Source: Psychrobacter pacificensis (GTDB lineage: Bacteria; Pseudomonadota; Gammaproteobacteria; Pseudomonadales; Moraxellaceae). From it: a stretch of 64,000 nt of DNA. Each line of letters starts with the position of its first letter. Within the stretch, counting starts at the first letter, position 1. Position numbers and translations under genes: made by a program. Shown here piece by piece: positions 28,614 to 38,011 of the stretch. The notes below the pieces were generated by a model. That model was not told the origin of the DNA. It did no database searches and saw only the letters and a list, made by a program, of their open reading frames with translations. The stretch lies in contig NZ_FNAL01000002.1 in NCBI RefSeq assembly GCF_900101915.1, positions 62,001 through 126,000 on the forward strand. The letters run 5' to 3'.

Positions 28614-29603
28614 ATGAATAACACAGGATTTGTCGCAGGAACGCTCGTTCATACGGATAAAGGGTTAGTGCCGATTCAGGATATCAAAGTGGGCGATCTT
28701 ATTTTATCAAAGCCTGTACTCTCTAAGCCCGAAGGTGGGGTCGGTGATATCGAGTACAAACCCGTACTTAGCACCTTTAAATCACCCAATAAGAAACGCA
28801 TCTTTAAAGTTGAGTATTTTAATGAGACCGCTGATGCGCGAGGAGAAGAGGGTAGCAATTATATCTTATGCACCAGCAATCACCCATTTTGGGTAAAAAG
28901 AAATCCTGAAGATTTAGAGGGTGAGTGGTTATCGGCGGAGCGCTTGCCAGCTGGATATCTAACCTCTGCTCATGGCGATACGATTGCGCTTGATGATTAC
29001 TCGTTCATCCCTGTGCGTACCTTGCCGAACTTCCCTGAAGGCTGTGCCTATCTACAAAGTATACAAGATAAAGACTTTTGGGAGGAAGATGGTCTGGTTC
29101 AGTTTGTGAAGTTTTCAGATAGTGGCTATCAGTATGTGAGCTTGGCGGATACAAAAGAAGCATTTGAGCATGAGATTAAAACATTGAACTGGAAAACCTC
29201 TGATGCTAAGTTGCTTATCAATCAAAAAGCCCCCTTCTTAGTTGACTCGGAATTATATAAAACTTTGAACATTCGCTTAGCACAAGATACGGCTCCTCAT
29301 TCTCATTCAGTAGAAAGCTATATAGAATTTGTCAACGCACCTTTAATGTTTAATGGCAAGGTAGTAAAAGACAATAAGATTTCTGATGAATCTCTATACA
29401 AAAAAGCAGTAAGTAATCTTAGAAAATATGGCAATGCAACGGGTTTAACAGAGGAAAGTATCCATGAGCAAATGGAGAACTACTATGACGCTTGCCCGAA
29501 CCCCTACGAGGACTATGTTTATAATATAGAAGTCGCTGATACACATACCTATTTTATAGGAGAGCAGGCTATATGGGTACATGACGCCAGTTTAAATAGC
29601 TAA
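28614..29603 (+). CDS. Stand-alone Hint-domain protein, copy 1
   Basis: 329 aa. The protein starts directly with a Hint (hedgehog/intein) N-block, GFVAGTLVHTDKGLVPIQDI-KVGD (residues 5-29), has the block-B histidine in CTSNHPFWV (His90), and ends with the Hint C-block VYNIEVADTHTYFIG (302-316). Between them is a ~180-residue insert of unknown fold. The residue that should be the nucleophilic Cys1 (CFVAGT in active family members) is Gly5, and the terminal VHN is VHD, so classic self-splicing or cleavage should be impossible. No toxin or adhesin domain is attached. Ribosome site AAAAGGAGAGG. First of three tandem paralogues behind rtcR. Confidence 0.85.
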   Translation: MNNTGFVAGTLVHTDKGLVPIQDIKVGDLILSKPVLSKPEGGVGDIEYKPVLSTFKSPNKKRIFKVEYFNETADARGEEGSNYILCTSNHPFWVKRNPEDLEGEWLSAERLPAGYLTSAHGDTIALDDYSFIPVRTLPNFPEGCAYLQSIQDKDFWEEDGLVQFVKFSDSGYQYVSLADTKEAFEHEIKTLNWKTSDAKLLINQKAPFLVDSELYKTLNIRLAQDTAPHSHSVESYIEFVNAPLMFNGKVVKDNKISDESLYKKAVSNLRKYGNATGLTEESIHEQMENYYDACPNPYEDYVYNIEVADTHTYFIGEQAIWVHDASLNS

Positions 29604-29642
29604 CCATATCAATAATAAAAAAAGGAAAACTCATGAATAACA
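29572..29642 (+). repeat. 71-bp direct repeat, copy A (end of Hint 1 to start of Hint 2)
   Basis: This segment covers the last codons of Hint copy 1, the 29-bp intergenic spacer with its ribosome site, and the first codons of copy 2. It is base-for-base identical to 30423-30493, at an offset of 851 bp, which marks a recent tandem duplication or gene conversion. Confidence 0.95.
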
Positions 29643-30454
29643 CAGGATTTGTCGCAGGAACGCTCGTTCATACGGATAAAGGGTTAGTGCCGATTCAAGA
29701 TATCAAAGTGGGCGACCTTATTTTATCAAAGCCTGTACTCTCTAAGCCTGAAGATGGTAGCGGTGACATAGAGTATAAGCCTGTGGTCAAGACCTTTGTG
29801 CATGAAGACAAAGAGATGTGGATCGTGCGTTTAGAGAAAAATCTTGAGAAGTTTAATAAAGATCGAGAGATGGTTGATTATCAAACATACAAGTCAGCTA
29901 GTCGCTTTAGTAGTTTTCTAGCGACGCTCAATCACCCTGTTTGGGTAGTCGGTGCCATGGAAAACCCACAGGAAGATATTGAGTTCTATGACCAGCCTCA
30001 CTTTAAACGTGTGGATGAACTACAGCAGTATGAAATTGCTGTGAATACCGATGGCGTAATGTATACCGTTGAGCGTGTGCAACCTACCTATCAAGTCGCT
30101 AATGATAATTTAGAATTCAATCCAAATTATTACTGGTATCAAAAACATTATCATGAAGACTACTACGATGATTATGTACAAGATGCCGAAGCGCATATGC
30201 TCGACTACAGCGAAGTAGAATATAAGGGTATGGGATATGTTGATGACATTAGCTTTTATCAGGAGAAAGGCTATTTGGGCCAACATATTGAAGATAATGG
30301 AGGCACCATGCGGATGTTCAATCAATTGACCAACGCGCAAGGTGAACACATTTTATATCAGGCAACCGTCTATAACTTTGAGGTGGCAGACAACCATACC
30401 TACTTCATTGGTCGCGTAGGACTATGGGTACATGACGCCAGTTTAAATAGCTAA
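29633..30454 (+). CDS. Stand-alone Hint-domain protein, copy 2
   Basis: 273 aa. The first ~50 residues are nearly identical to copy 1 (again Gly5 for the catalytic Cys), then the sequence diverges completely: block-B is ATLNHPVWV with His101, and the middle is rich in Tyr, Asp and His (HEDYYDDYVQDAEAHM). The C-block VYNFEVADNHTYFIG is followed by the same VHDASLNS tail as copy 1. It is therefore a mosaic, with shared ends and a private core. The identical 29-bp spacer and AAAAGGAAAA ribosome site precede it. Function unknown. Confidence 0.83.
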   Translation: MNNTGFVAGTLVHTDKGLVPIQDIKVGDLILSKPVLSKPEDGSGDIEYKPVVKTFVHEDKEMWIVRLEKNLEKFNKDREMVDYQTYKSASRFSSFLATLNHPVWVVGAMENPQEDIEFYDQPHFKRVDELQQYEIAVNTDGVMYTVERVQPTYQVANDNLEFNPNYYWYQKHYHEDYYDDYVQDAEAHMLDYSEVEYKGMGYVDDISFYQEKGYLGQHIEDNGGTMRMFNQLTNAQGEHILYQATVYNFEVADNHTYFIGRVGLWVHDASLNS

Positions 30455-30493
30455 CCATATCAATAATAAAAAAAGGAAAACTCATGAATAACA
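30423..30493 (+). repeat. 71-bp direct repeat, copy B (end of Hint 2 to start of Hint 3)
   Basis: Exact copy of 29572-29642. Identity stops at base 11 of the Hint 3 reading frame, where copy 3 becomes MNNRGF in place of MNNTGF. Confidence 0.95.
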
Positions 30494-31467
30494 GAGGCTT
30501 CGTTGCAGGCACGCTCGTTCATACGGACAAAGGTCTAGTACCGATTCAAGATATTAAAGTCGGCGACCTCATTTTATCAAAGCCTGTATCCTCTAAGTCT
30601 GAAGATGGTAGTGGTGATATAGAGTACAAACCCGTACTCAGCACTTTTAAATCACCCAGTAAGAAACGCATCTTTAAAGTTGAGTATTTTAATGAGACCG
30701 CTGATGCGCGAGGAGAAAAGGGTAGCAATTATATCTTATGCACCAGCAATCACCCATTCTGGGTAACTCGCCAGCCTAAAGATTTAGAGGGTGAATGGCT
30801 ATCGGCGGAGCGCTTGCCAGCTGGATATCTAACCTCTGCTCATGGTGATACGATTGCGCTTGATGATTACTCGTTCATCCCTGTGCGTACCTTGCCGAAC
30901 TTCCCTGAAGGTATAGCTTATACTCAAAGTATTGAGGAACATGACTTATGGGAGACAGACGGTCTGGTTCAGTTTGTGAGATTTACGGATGATGGCTACC
31001 AGTTTGTCAGTTTAGCCAATACAGAAGAAGCGTTCAAAGAAGAGATCAAAACCGTTAATATGCAAACTTCCGATGCCAAGTTGGTTATTAATGAAAGGGC
31101 ACCTTTTATTGTAGACCCTGAGCTTTATAAAACATTGAATGTGAGGTTTAGTCAAGATAAAGATCCTGCTACACACACAATTGGTAAGTTTATAAAAGAA
31201 ATGTATTCGCCTTTAATTTTTGATGGAAGGGTAGTCAAGGATAACAGTATTGGTGATGAAAAGTTATTTGAAAAGGCTCTAGCTAACATTGAAAGATATG
31301 GTAATGCAACAGGATTGTTAGAGAGCAGTATTCACGAGCAGATGCAACGCTATAACGATGTCTGTCCTAACCCTTATGAGGATCATGTCTATAATATAGA
31401 AGTGGCAGATCATCATACATATTTTGTTGGACACGATGCGGTGTGTGTAAACGCTACAAACTCGTAG
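30484..31467 (+). CDS. Stand-alone Hint-domain protein, copy 3
   Basis: 327 aa, same layout and close relative of copy 1: the first ~150 residues are almost the same (Gly5, His90 in CTSNHPFWV), while the ~150-residue insert is clearly homologous but diverged. The C-block is VYNIEVADHHTYFVG and the end reads CVNATNS, so the VH(N/D) tail of the other copies is lost. All three copies lack both junction residues required for protein splicing. It is followed 57 bp later by the haloacid dehalogenase gene on the same strand. Confidence 0.83.
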   Translation: MNNRGFVAGTLVHTDKGLVPIQDIKVGDLILSKPVSSKSEDGSGDIEYKPVLSTFKSPSKKRIFKVEYFNETADARGEKGSNYILCTSNHPFWVTRQPKDLEGEWLSAERLPAGYLTSAHGDTIALDDYSFIPVRTLPNFPEGIAYTQSIEEHDLWETDGLVQFVRFTDDGYQFVSLANTEEAFKEEIKTVNMQTSDAKLVINERAPFIVDPELYKTLNVRFSQDKDPATHTIGKFIKEMYSPLIFDGRVVKDNSIGDEKLFEKALANIERYGNATGLLESSIHEQMQRYNDVCPNPYEDHVYNIEVADHHTYFVGHDAVCVNATNS

Positions 31468-31524
31468 GCATCATCCATGCTAACCTAACCCAAAACCACA
31501 ATAACAATAATAATAGGAAAACGC

Positions 31525-32220
31525 ATGCCCACCGACACCCGCCCGATTCTCGTCTTTGATGTTAATGAAACCTTGCTCGATATCAGTACCCTTACGCCTT
31601 TATTTAGCCGCCTTTTTAATGATGGCAGCATACTGCGCGAATGGTTCGCCCAGCTGGTGCTGTACTCGCAAACCCTGACCTTATCAGGACTGTATACGCC
31701 GTTTGGTGAGATTGGGGTCGGCGCGCTGCGGATGGTTGCTGATATTCATGGCGTTGAGATTGCCGATGCCGATATTGACGAGCTAAAGACGCGCATGGGC
31801 AAGATGCCCGCGTATGCCGATGTCGTGCCCGCGCTGACGCTGCTTAAGGAGGCAGGCTTTCGACTGGTGACCTTGACCAATTCAGAGTCCAGCGAGTCAC
31901 CGCCACCGCTAGAAAAGGCGGGGTTGAGCGAATTTTTTGAGCGCTCATTTCATATTGAGGCGGTGCGTCAGTTTAAACCCGCACCTGCGACTTACAATCT
32001 GGTCGCCGAGGCACTGTCTGTGCCTACATCCGAGCTGTGTTTGGTCGCTTGCCATCTGTGGGATACGATAGGCGCGCAGGCAGCAGGCTGTCAGGGCGCG
32101 TTTTTATTGCGTCCGCACAATGCGTTATTGCCCGCCAACAACGTACCAACGCCCGATTATATGGCGGATGACTTACGCACATTAGCGCAGCAAATCATTG
32201 CGCAAAACACCGACTCATAA
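31525..32220 (+). CDS. Haloacid dehalogenase, type II
   Basis: 231 aa. HAD-superfamily L-2-haloacid dehalogenase type: nucleophile Asp12 in VFDVNETLLD (the Asn after the Asp is characteristic of dehalogenases rather than phosphatases), LTNSESS for motif II, the motif-III lysine in RQFKPAPATY, and CHLWDTIGAQAAG for motif IV. Members hydrolyse 2-haloacids or related compounds. Here the true substrate is unknown. It ends the rightward hydrolase-rtcR-Hint gene series just before a terminator. Confidence 0.88.
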   Translation: MPTDTRPILVFDVNETLLDISTLTPLFSRLFNDGSILREWFAQLVLYSQTLTLSGLYTPFGEIGVGALRMVADIHGVEIADADIDELKTRMGKMPAYADVVPALTLLKEAGFRLVTLTNSESSESPPPLEKAGLSEFFERSFHIEAVRQFKPAPATYNLVAEALSVPTSELCLVACHLWDTIGAQAAGCQGAFLLRPHNALLPANNVPTPDYMADDLRTLAQQIIAQNTDS

Positions 32221-32242
32221 CGCCCAAAAAGAAACATCAAAC

Positions 32243-32268
32243 AAGCCATCCAAACAGGTGGCTTTTTT
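32243..32268 (+). terminator. Rho-independent terminator after the dehalogenase gene
   Basis: AAGCCATC pairs with GGTGGCTT (one G-T pair) and is followed by a run of T. It closes the rightward unit beginning at the hydrolase gene, 25941. Confidence 0.75.
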
Positions 32269-32316
32269 ATATCTGATAAAACAGTTGGGTGTGAGGCCGC
32301 TTATAAAACTAGTGCT

Positions 32317-33222
32317 TTAGCAGTAGTAGGCTTCTTTGTCTTTTAGCGCGTCTTGCAAATAAGCAACCAGTTGTTTGAGCTTTTGGTCAGGCTGGCGCGC
32401 TTTGGGATACACCGCGTACATACCCATGCGCTTGCGCGTGAAGGGCTGCAAAATCTGCGTGAGGCGCTGCTCTTGTAACGCGTTATAGACCAAGGCTTGC
32501 GGCAAAAAAGCAATGCCCAAATCACTAAGCGCGGCGTGCTTGATAGCGCTTAAATGATTGCTATAAAAGCGTCCATAGACAGGCAACAGCAGCTCAGCAC
32601 CATCCTCATATAACGGCCACAAGTCGCTACTGGTGTTATCAAATTTATAAATCAGGCAATCATGATTTTGCAGTTGGGCGGGGGTTTGCGGCGTACCATA
32701 TTTGTTGAGGTAATTTTGGGTGGCGCAAATCACCCATTGACTGTCTATCAGGCGTTTGACAATCAAGGAGGAGTCTTCAAGCTCCGCCGTTCGGATGGCC
32801 AAATCAAAGCCATCTTCGACCAAATCAATCAAACGGTTGGTGATGTATAGCTCTACGGTTATCTCAGGATATTTTTTACAAAATTCAGCGATAGCCGTGC
32901 TGAGTAGTAAGTCAGAAGAGACCACAGGGGCGGTGACGCGGATATAGCCTTTCATGTTTTCGCCGTAGCCTGTGACAGCATTTTCCGCTTCTTGAAAGGC
33001 AAGCTGAGCCAATTTGGCTTTGTGATACAGCGTTCGGCCGGCATCGGTCAAGCTGAGTTTTCGGGTGGTTCGGTAGAGCAGTTGTGCATTTAAGTTGGCT
33101 TCTAGGCGCGCGATACGTTTGCTCACTACAGAATTGGTCAGCGCCAGTTTGTCAGCAACTTTGGAAAAAGAGCCTTCATCGACTACCAAAACAAACAAAA
33201 CCATGTCATCAGCTTTAATCAT
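32317..33222 (-). CDS. LysR family transcriptional regulator
   Basis: 301 aa. N-terminal winged helix-turn-helix of the LysR type (DEGSFSKVADKLALTNSVVSKRIARLE) and a periplasmic-binding-like effector domain (GYIRVTAPVVSSDLLLSTAIAEF, AIRTAELEDSSLIVKRL). The CrgA/AaeR-like subgroup is suggested by sequence style. It is divergent from the lactate permease gene (236 bp between them), the arrangement typical of a LysR regulator and its target. The effector could be lactate or a related acid (inference). Confidence 0.92.
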   Translation of the reverse strand: MIKADDMVLFVLVVDEGSFSKVADKLALTNSVVSKRIARLEANLNAQLLYRTTRKLSLTDAGRTLYHKAKLAQLAFQEAENAVTGYGENMKGYIRVTAPVVSSDLLLSTAIAEFCKKYPEITVELYITNRLIDLVEDGFDLAIRTAELEDSSLIVKRLIDSQWVICATQNYLNKYGTPQTPAQLQNHDCLIYKFDNTSSDLWPLYEDGAELLLPVYGRFYSNHLSAIKHAALSDLGIAFLPQALVYNALQEQRLTQILQPFTRKRMGMYAVYPKARQPDQKLKQLVAYLQDALKDKEAYYC

Positions 33223-33458
33223 ACCGATTCTCTAATCAGGGTAATATATTTCGTATTATAGCAAAAAAGGAAAATAACCTTGTCTGATCATGCTGTTTAT
33301 CTTTGCACTTGTAAAGCGTAGAGTGTGTGAATTCTACCCTAAGCACAATGAGGCTGTTAATCTGAGCGATTGAGTGGCTGTATGTAAGGACTGTGTTTAA
33401 GGGCGGCGTTTAAGAGTGGTGTTCAAGGATGCACAGACGATAACAGGGAGAGGGAATT

Positions 33459-35162
33459 TTGAATCAGACTGTCTATGGGTTACTTGCCCTATTGCCAATC
33501 ATACTCAGTGGCATATTTCTTATTGGTCTACAATGGTCGGCCAAAAAAACCATGCCGATCATTTTGGCGGTGACTGCCGCGCTCGCACTTTTTATTTGGG
33601 ACATGACGTTTAACCGCGTGTCGTCCTCTATTCTTCAAGGGACCGTGATTACGATATCGGTATTGTGGATCGTATTTGGTGCGCTGTTCTTATTAAATAC
33701 TCTAAAACACACGGGCGCTATAGCAGTGATTCGTGCAGGTTTTATCAACGTATCGCCTGACCGCCGAGTGCAAGCCATCATCATTGCATGGTGTTTTGGT
33801 ACGTTTTTGGAAGGTGCATCGGGCTTTGGCACACCGGCTGCAATTGCGGCACCGCTGCTGGTCGCGATAGGGTTTCCTGCATTGGGTGCGGTGCTTATGG
33901 GGATGATGATCCAAAGCACGCCCGTATCGTTCGGGGCGGTCGGTACGCCGATTGTTATTGGGGTGAATAAGGGTCTAGATACCGTGGCCATCAGTGCGCT
34001 GCTGGCGCAAGAAGGCATGCAATGGGAAGAATTTTTACAACTGATTACCACCCAAGTGGCGATTATTCACGGTGTGATTGGGACGTTTATGCCGCTGCTG
34101 ATGGTGATGATGCTCACCCGCTTTTTTGGTAAAAATAAAAGCTGGAAAGAAGGCTTAGCCATTTGGCCCTTTGCCATCTTTGCAGGGTTGGCCTTCACTG
34201 TACCTTACGCTTTAACGGGCATTTTCTTGGGTCCTGAATTTCCATCGTTGGTTGGTGGACTGGTCAGTGTGGCGATTGTCATTCAGGCGGCTAAAAAAGG
34301 ATTTTTGGTACCAAAGACCACGTGGGACTTTGAAGCCAAAAGCAGCTGGCCAAGCGATTGGATGGGTAAACTGGTGGTCAGCAAAGAAGATGTGGCCACC
34401 CCAGCAGGCAAGACCATGTCTACGCTGATGGCATGGTTTCCTTACTTGCTAGTGGCGCTGCTACTGGTGTGTTCGAGAATGTTTGCTGGCTTTAAGGACT
34501 TGCTCAGCACCGCCACGCTAGACTTTAATACGATTTTGGGCGAGGCCGATATCAGTGCAGGTTTTAGTCCTTTATACTTGCCCGGCGGCCTGTTGTTAAT
34601 CAGCGCCTTAATCGCAGCTTTTGTGCAAACTAAAAATCCAACGCGTGCGCTGGGTGATGCTTTGAGCGAATCAAGCAAAACCGTCTTAAGCGCTGGGTTT
34701 GTGCTTATTTTTACCATCCCTATGGTTCGGATTTTTATCAACTCTGGGGTCAATCTATCCGATGTCGCGAGTATGCCAGTTGCCAGTGCTGAGTTGTTTA
34801 CAGGCACGTTTGGCAACGCCTTTCCGCTGATCAGCTCAACCATCGGTGCTCTAGGTGCGTTTATCGCAGGCTCGAATACCGTGTCAAACATGATGTTTAG
34901 TCAGTTCCAGTATGAAGCGGCCATGAGCTTGCACATCTCGCCCTCACTCATCATCGCAGCACAATCGGTTGGCGCCGCGGCGGGTAACATGATTGCCATT
35001 CACAATGTGGTGGCCGCATCAGCAACCGTTGGGCTGCTTGGGATGGAGGGCGCGACGCTGAGACGCACCATCTTACCAACCATCTATTATGTGTTGTTCA
35101 GTGGCATCATCGTTATGGCAGCCATTTATCTCTTTGGCGTTCAAGGACCGCTAACCTTATGA
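33459..35162 (+). CDS. lctP: L-lactate permease
   Basis: 567 aa, the normal size of LctP/LldP proton-lactate symporters. About 13 hydrophobic segments; signature [21 protein letters not shown] and the C-terminal [13 protein letters not shown] and [17 protein letters not shown]. It resides in the inner membrane and takes up lactate or glycolate. The start is TTG, just behind a strong GGGAGAGGGAA ribosome site. The D-lactate dehydrogenase gene follows 26 bp later, so the pair forms a lactate-use operon. Confidence 0.94.
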   Translation: MNQTVYGLLALLPIILSGIFLIGLQWSAKKTMPIILAVTAALALFIWDMTFNRVSSSILQGTVITISVLWIVFGALFLLNTLKHTGAIAVIRAGFINVSPDRRVQAIIIAWCFGTFLEGASGFGTPAAIAAPLLVAIGFPALGAVLMGMMIQSTPVSFGAVGTPIVIGVNKGLDTVAISALLAQEGMQWEEFLQLITTQVAIIHGVIGTFMPLLMVMMLTRFFGKNKSWKEGLAIWPFAIFAGLAFTVPYALTGIFLGPEFPSLVGGLVSVAIVIQAAKKGFLVPKTTWDFEAKSSWPSDWMGKLVVSKEDVATPAGKTMSTLMAWFPYLLVALLLVCSRMFAGFKDLLSTATLDFNTILGEADISAGFSPLYLPGGLLLISALIAAFVQTKNPTRALGDALSESSKTVLSAGFVLIFTIPMVRIFINSGVNLSDVASMPVASAELFTGTFGNAFPLISSTIGALGAFIAGSNTVSNMMFSQFQYEAAMSLHISPSLIIAAQSVGAAAGNMIAIHNVVAASATVGLLGMEGATLRRTILPTIYYVLFSGIIVMAAIYLFGVQGPLTL

Positions 35163-35188
35163 ATGCACAGTAAAAAAAAGAGCAATTA

Positions 35189-36931
35189 ATGAACCGTTAT
35201 CGATCGACCGCCTCCTATACAAGCCAGCTACCATCAGATCAGGTGTTGGTTAAATTGACCAAAATACTGGGCGCTGCCAATATACAGGCAGATCCAGCAA
35301 AAAATGAGCACTACCGCATGGGCTGGCGCTCAGGCGGCGGTAGCGCGCTGGCAGTGTTGTTTCCGCAAACGCTGCTTGAGATTTGGCAATGTCTGGAAGT
35401 GTGTGTTGAGGGCAACTGTATCATCATCATGCAGGCGGCCAAAACAGGTCTGACAGAAGGCTCAACGCCCAGCGGTGATGACTACGATAGACCCGTGGTG
35501 GTGATCAATACGCTGGCGATAAATAAGCTGTATTTGATCAATGATAATGAGCAAATTATCAGCCTACCGGGTACGACTTTGCATCAACTGCAAAACGAGT
35601 TAAAAGCGGTCAATCGAGCGCCGCACTCGGTGATTGGCTCCTCAACTTTGGGCGCGTCAATCGTCGGCGGTGTCTCCAATAATTCAGGCGGCGCGCTGGT
35701 CAAACGAGGCCCTGCTTACACGGAGCTGTCGCTGTTTGCGCAAATCAACGAGCACGGTCAGCTGGTACTGGTGAATCATTTAGAGGTCGATTTGGGTGAT
35801 ACGCCTGAAGAAATCCTCACCAATTTACAAAACGGCTATTTTGACAAGTCACAGTTATCCCAAAGCAACAAACTGGCCTCAGACAAAGAGTATGTCGCCC
35901 GAATACAGGATGTCAATGCCGACACGCCGAGCCGCTTTAATGCGGATAAGCGCAGGCTGTATGAAGCCAGTGGCTGTGCAGGCAAGTTGGCCGTTTTTGC
36001 CGTTCGCCTGGATACGTATCCCACCGCAACCAAAGAGCAAACCTTTTATGTCGGTAGCAATAGTGTGTATGAGCTGGCACTACTGAGACGACAAATACTA
36101 TCGAGCTTTAAAAATGTCCCTGAAGTGGGCGAATATATGCACCGCGATATATTTGATGTGTCTGCCAAGTACGGCAAAGACACCTTTTTGAGCATCAAGC
36201 ATCTGGGTACCAATGCTTTGCCCAAGCTGTTTTCTATCAAAGGCAGTATTGATGCCAAACTGAGTAAATGGTCATGGGTGCCCAATCATTTGACCGATAA
36301 AGTTATGCAAATGATCGCCCAAGTATTGCCGCAGCATTTGCCCAAGCGCATGCTTGAGTACCGCAACCAGTATGAGCATCACCTGATTATCAAAATGAGC
36401 GATGAGGGCATCTATGAGGCACAGTCTTTTTTAGAGTCGTTTTTTGCAGACTCAGAAACGGGCAGTTATTTTACCTGCACGCAAGCTGAGTCAGACAGCG
36501 CCTTTTTGCATCGCTTTGCTGCCGCAGGGGCCGCCATACGTTATGAAGTCATGCATGAAGAGACCGCCGGAGAGATACTGGCGCTCGATATTGCTATCCC
36601 GCGTAATACGCTTGATTGGCTGGAAAATTTGCCTGAGAGCATCACTCAGCACTTAGAAAAAAAGCTGTATTACGGTCACTTTTTTTGTTATGTGTTTCAT
36701 CAAGATTATATTTTAAAAAAGGGCAGTGATGCCAAGCAGGTCAAAAAGATGATGCTTGAGCTATTAAACAAGCGCGGTGCCAAATACCCTGCTGAGCATA
36801 ATGTCGGCCACTTATATGAAGCCGAACCTGACTTGCAGCAATTTTATGAGCGCCTAGATCCTACCAATACTTTTAACCCTGGTATCGGTCAAATGCCAAA
36901 AACCAAACGCAACTGCGCGTGCTGTTTATAG
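35189..36931 (+). CDS. dld: Quinone-dependent D-lactate dehydrogenase
   Basis: 580 aa. FAD-dependent respiratory D-lactate dehydrogenase of the E. coli Dld type: FAD-binding PCMH domain (MQAAKTGLTEGSTPSGDDYD, PHSVIGSSTLGASIVGGVSNNSGGAL) followed by the membrane-binding domain and a C-terminal cap ending in NPGIGQMP. It oxidises D-lactate to pyruvate and reduces quinone at the inner membrane. Co-transcribed with the lactate permease. Confidence 0.94.
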   Translation: MNRYRSTASYTSQLPSDQVLVKLTKILGAANIQADPAKNEHYRMGWRSGGGSALAVLFPQTLLEIWQCLEVCVEGNCIIIMQAAKTGLTEGSTPSGDDYDRPVVVINTLAINKLYLINDNEQIISLPGTTLHQLQNELKAVNRAPHSVIGSSTLGASIVGGVSNNSGGALVKRGPAYTELSLFAQINEHGQLVLVNHLEVDLGDTPEEILTNLQNGYFDKSQLSQSNKLASDKEYVARIQDVNADTPSRFNADKRRLYEASGCAGKLAVFAVRLDTYPTATKEQTFYVGSNSVYELALLRRQILSSFKNVPEVGEYMHRDIFDVSAKYGKDTFLSIKHLGTNALPKLFSIKGSIDAKLSKWSWVPNHLTDKVMQMIAQVLPQHLPKRMLEYRNQYEHHLIIKMSDEGIYEAQSFLESFFADSETGSYFTCTQAESDSAFLHRFAAAGAAIRYEVMHEETAGEILALDIAIPRNTLDWLENLPESITQHLEKKLYYGHFFCYVFHQDYILKKGSDAKQVKKMMLELLNKRGAKYPAEHNVGHLYEAEPDLQQFYERLDPTNTFNPGIGQMPKTKRNCACCL

Positions 36932-36975
36932 CCATTTATAATGGTGATGAAACTTGAAGTGACAGTCGCTTACTT

Positions 36976-37806
36976 TTACGCATCACCACCGCCAATCCGC
37001 TCCGCCAATGCCTGCAATTTTGGCACTATGATTGCCGCATAGTCGTCCGCTTCCCAGTTGGCACTTGGTACACTGGCATTAAGCGAATAGGCGTATTGCC
37101 CAGTCGCGACATCATAGACGCCAACCGCGACTGCCAAGATATCAGTAGAGAACTCCCCATCAGAGACGGTATAGCCGTACTGCTCATAGTGCTGGGCTGC
37201 TTGAGTGAGCGCTGACTGTGCGTGAATGTAATCTTCATCAGATAAATTCTCTTTCAAATTGCTAATAATCATTGCCTTTCTCGCTTGAGAGCTTACTGCA
37301 TAAAAAGCCCGTCCAATGGCAGTACGTGCCACCGGCACCGCTGAGCCAACCTGCAAGTTGACCGATAGGCGTGCAGGACTACGACAGCAGGCGTGATAGC
37401 GCATCTCTCCTTCAACTTCGGTCGCTAGATTTACCGATACCTCATTTTCGCTAGCGAACTGCCGTAATAGTGGCTCAGCATAGGCCACCATGTCATGACG
37501 ACCCCATGCGGTCGCGCTTAGGCGTACTGCACTGCTGCCCAGTTGATACTGTCCGTGCTCATTAGTACGCAAAAACCCAAGCGTGGTCAAGGTATGAATC
37601 AGGCGACTAATGGTCGCTTTTGGCAGTTTGGTCATCTGACATAGTTGCTGATGGGTAAGGCGCTCATGGTGTTCAAAGGCAGCCAGTATAACCAATCCAC
37701 GACCTAGTGCCGTCACAAACTGTCGATCGTTCTCTTCCTTGCTTTGACCCATCAGGTGATCCATTCGTCCGAGTAGTGAGGTAGCTGCCGATGTAGATGT
37801 TGTCAT
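36976..37806 (-). CDS. IclR family transcriptional regulator
   Basis: 276 aa. N-terminal winged HTH (LTHQQLCQMTKLPKATISRLIHTL) and C-terminal IclR effector domain (YHACCRSPARLSVNLQVGSAVPVARTAIGRAF, FSTDILAVAVGV). It is divergent from gcdH with 205 bp between, and probably controls the glutaryl-CoA pathway genes. A short palindrome in the intergenic region is a candidate site. Confidence 0.9.
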   Translation of the reverse strand: MTTSTSAATSLLGRMDHLMGQSKEENDRQFVTALGRGLVILAAFEHHERLTHQQLCQMTKLPKATISRLIHTLTTLGFLRTNEHGQYQLGSSAVRLSATAWGRHDMVAYAEPLLRQFASENEVSVNLATEVEGEMRYHACCRSPARLSVNLQVGSAVPVARTAIGRAFYAVSSQARKAMIISNLKENLSDEDYIHAQSALTQAAQHYEQYGYTVSDGEFSTDILAVAVGVYDVATGQYAYSLNASVPSANWEADDYAAIIVPKLQALAERIGGGDA

Positions 37807-37904
37807 TTTATCTCCATTTCTCTTAATGATTATCTCTTTTGATGCCTATTTTTTAATAAAGGTTTACAGGATGGCAAAAGTTTGTTTAAATAGTTTTATA
37901 TTAT

Positions 37905-37917
37905 GAAACAAAGTTTC
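37905..37917. promoter_or_regulatory. Candidate IclR operator upstream of gcdH
   Basis: GAAAC-N3-GTTTC is a perfect inverted repeat lying between the divergent iclR-type gene and gcdH, ~95 bp before the gcdH start. Its position makes it a candidate regulator site; its binding protein is inferred. Confidence 0.35.
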
Positions 37918-38011
37918 GCACAGCGGAATAACAAAGTCAATAACTTGTTAAACCAAATGAGGTATCAACCACTATTCGTCAGTCAGGATGACTGATATCA
38001 AGGAGAGACAC

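Noticed and set aside
28614..31467. Hint genes as inteins or homing endonucleases interrupting a host gene
   Set aside because: Each has its own start codon, ribosome site and stop, no flanking extein halves, and lacks Cys1 and the terminal Asn.
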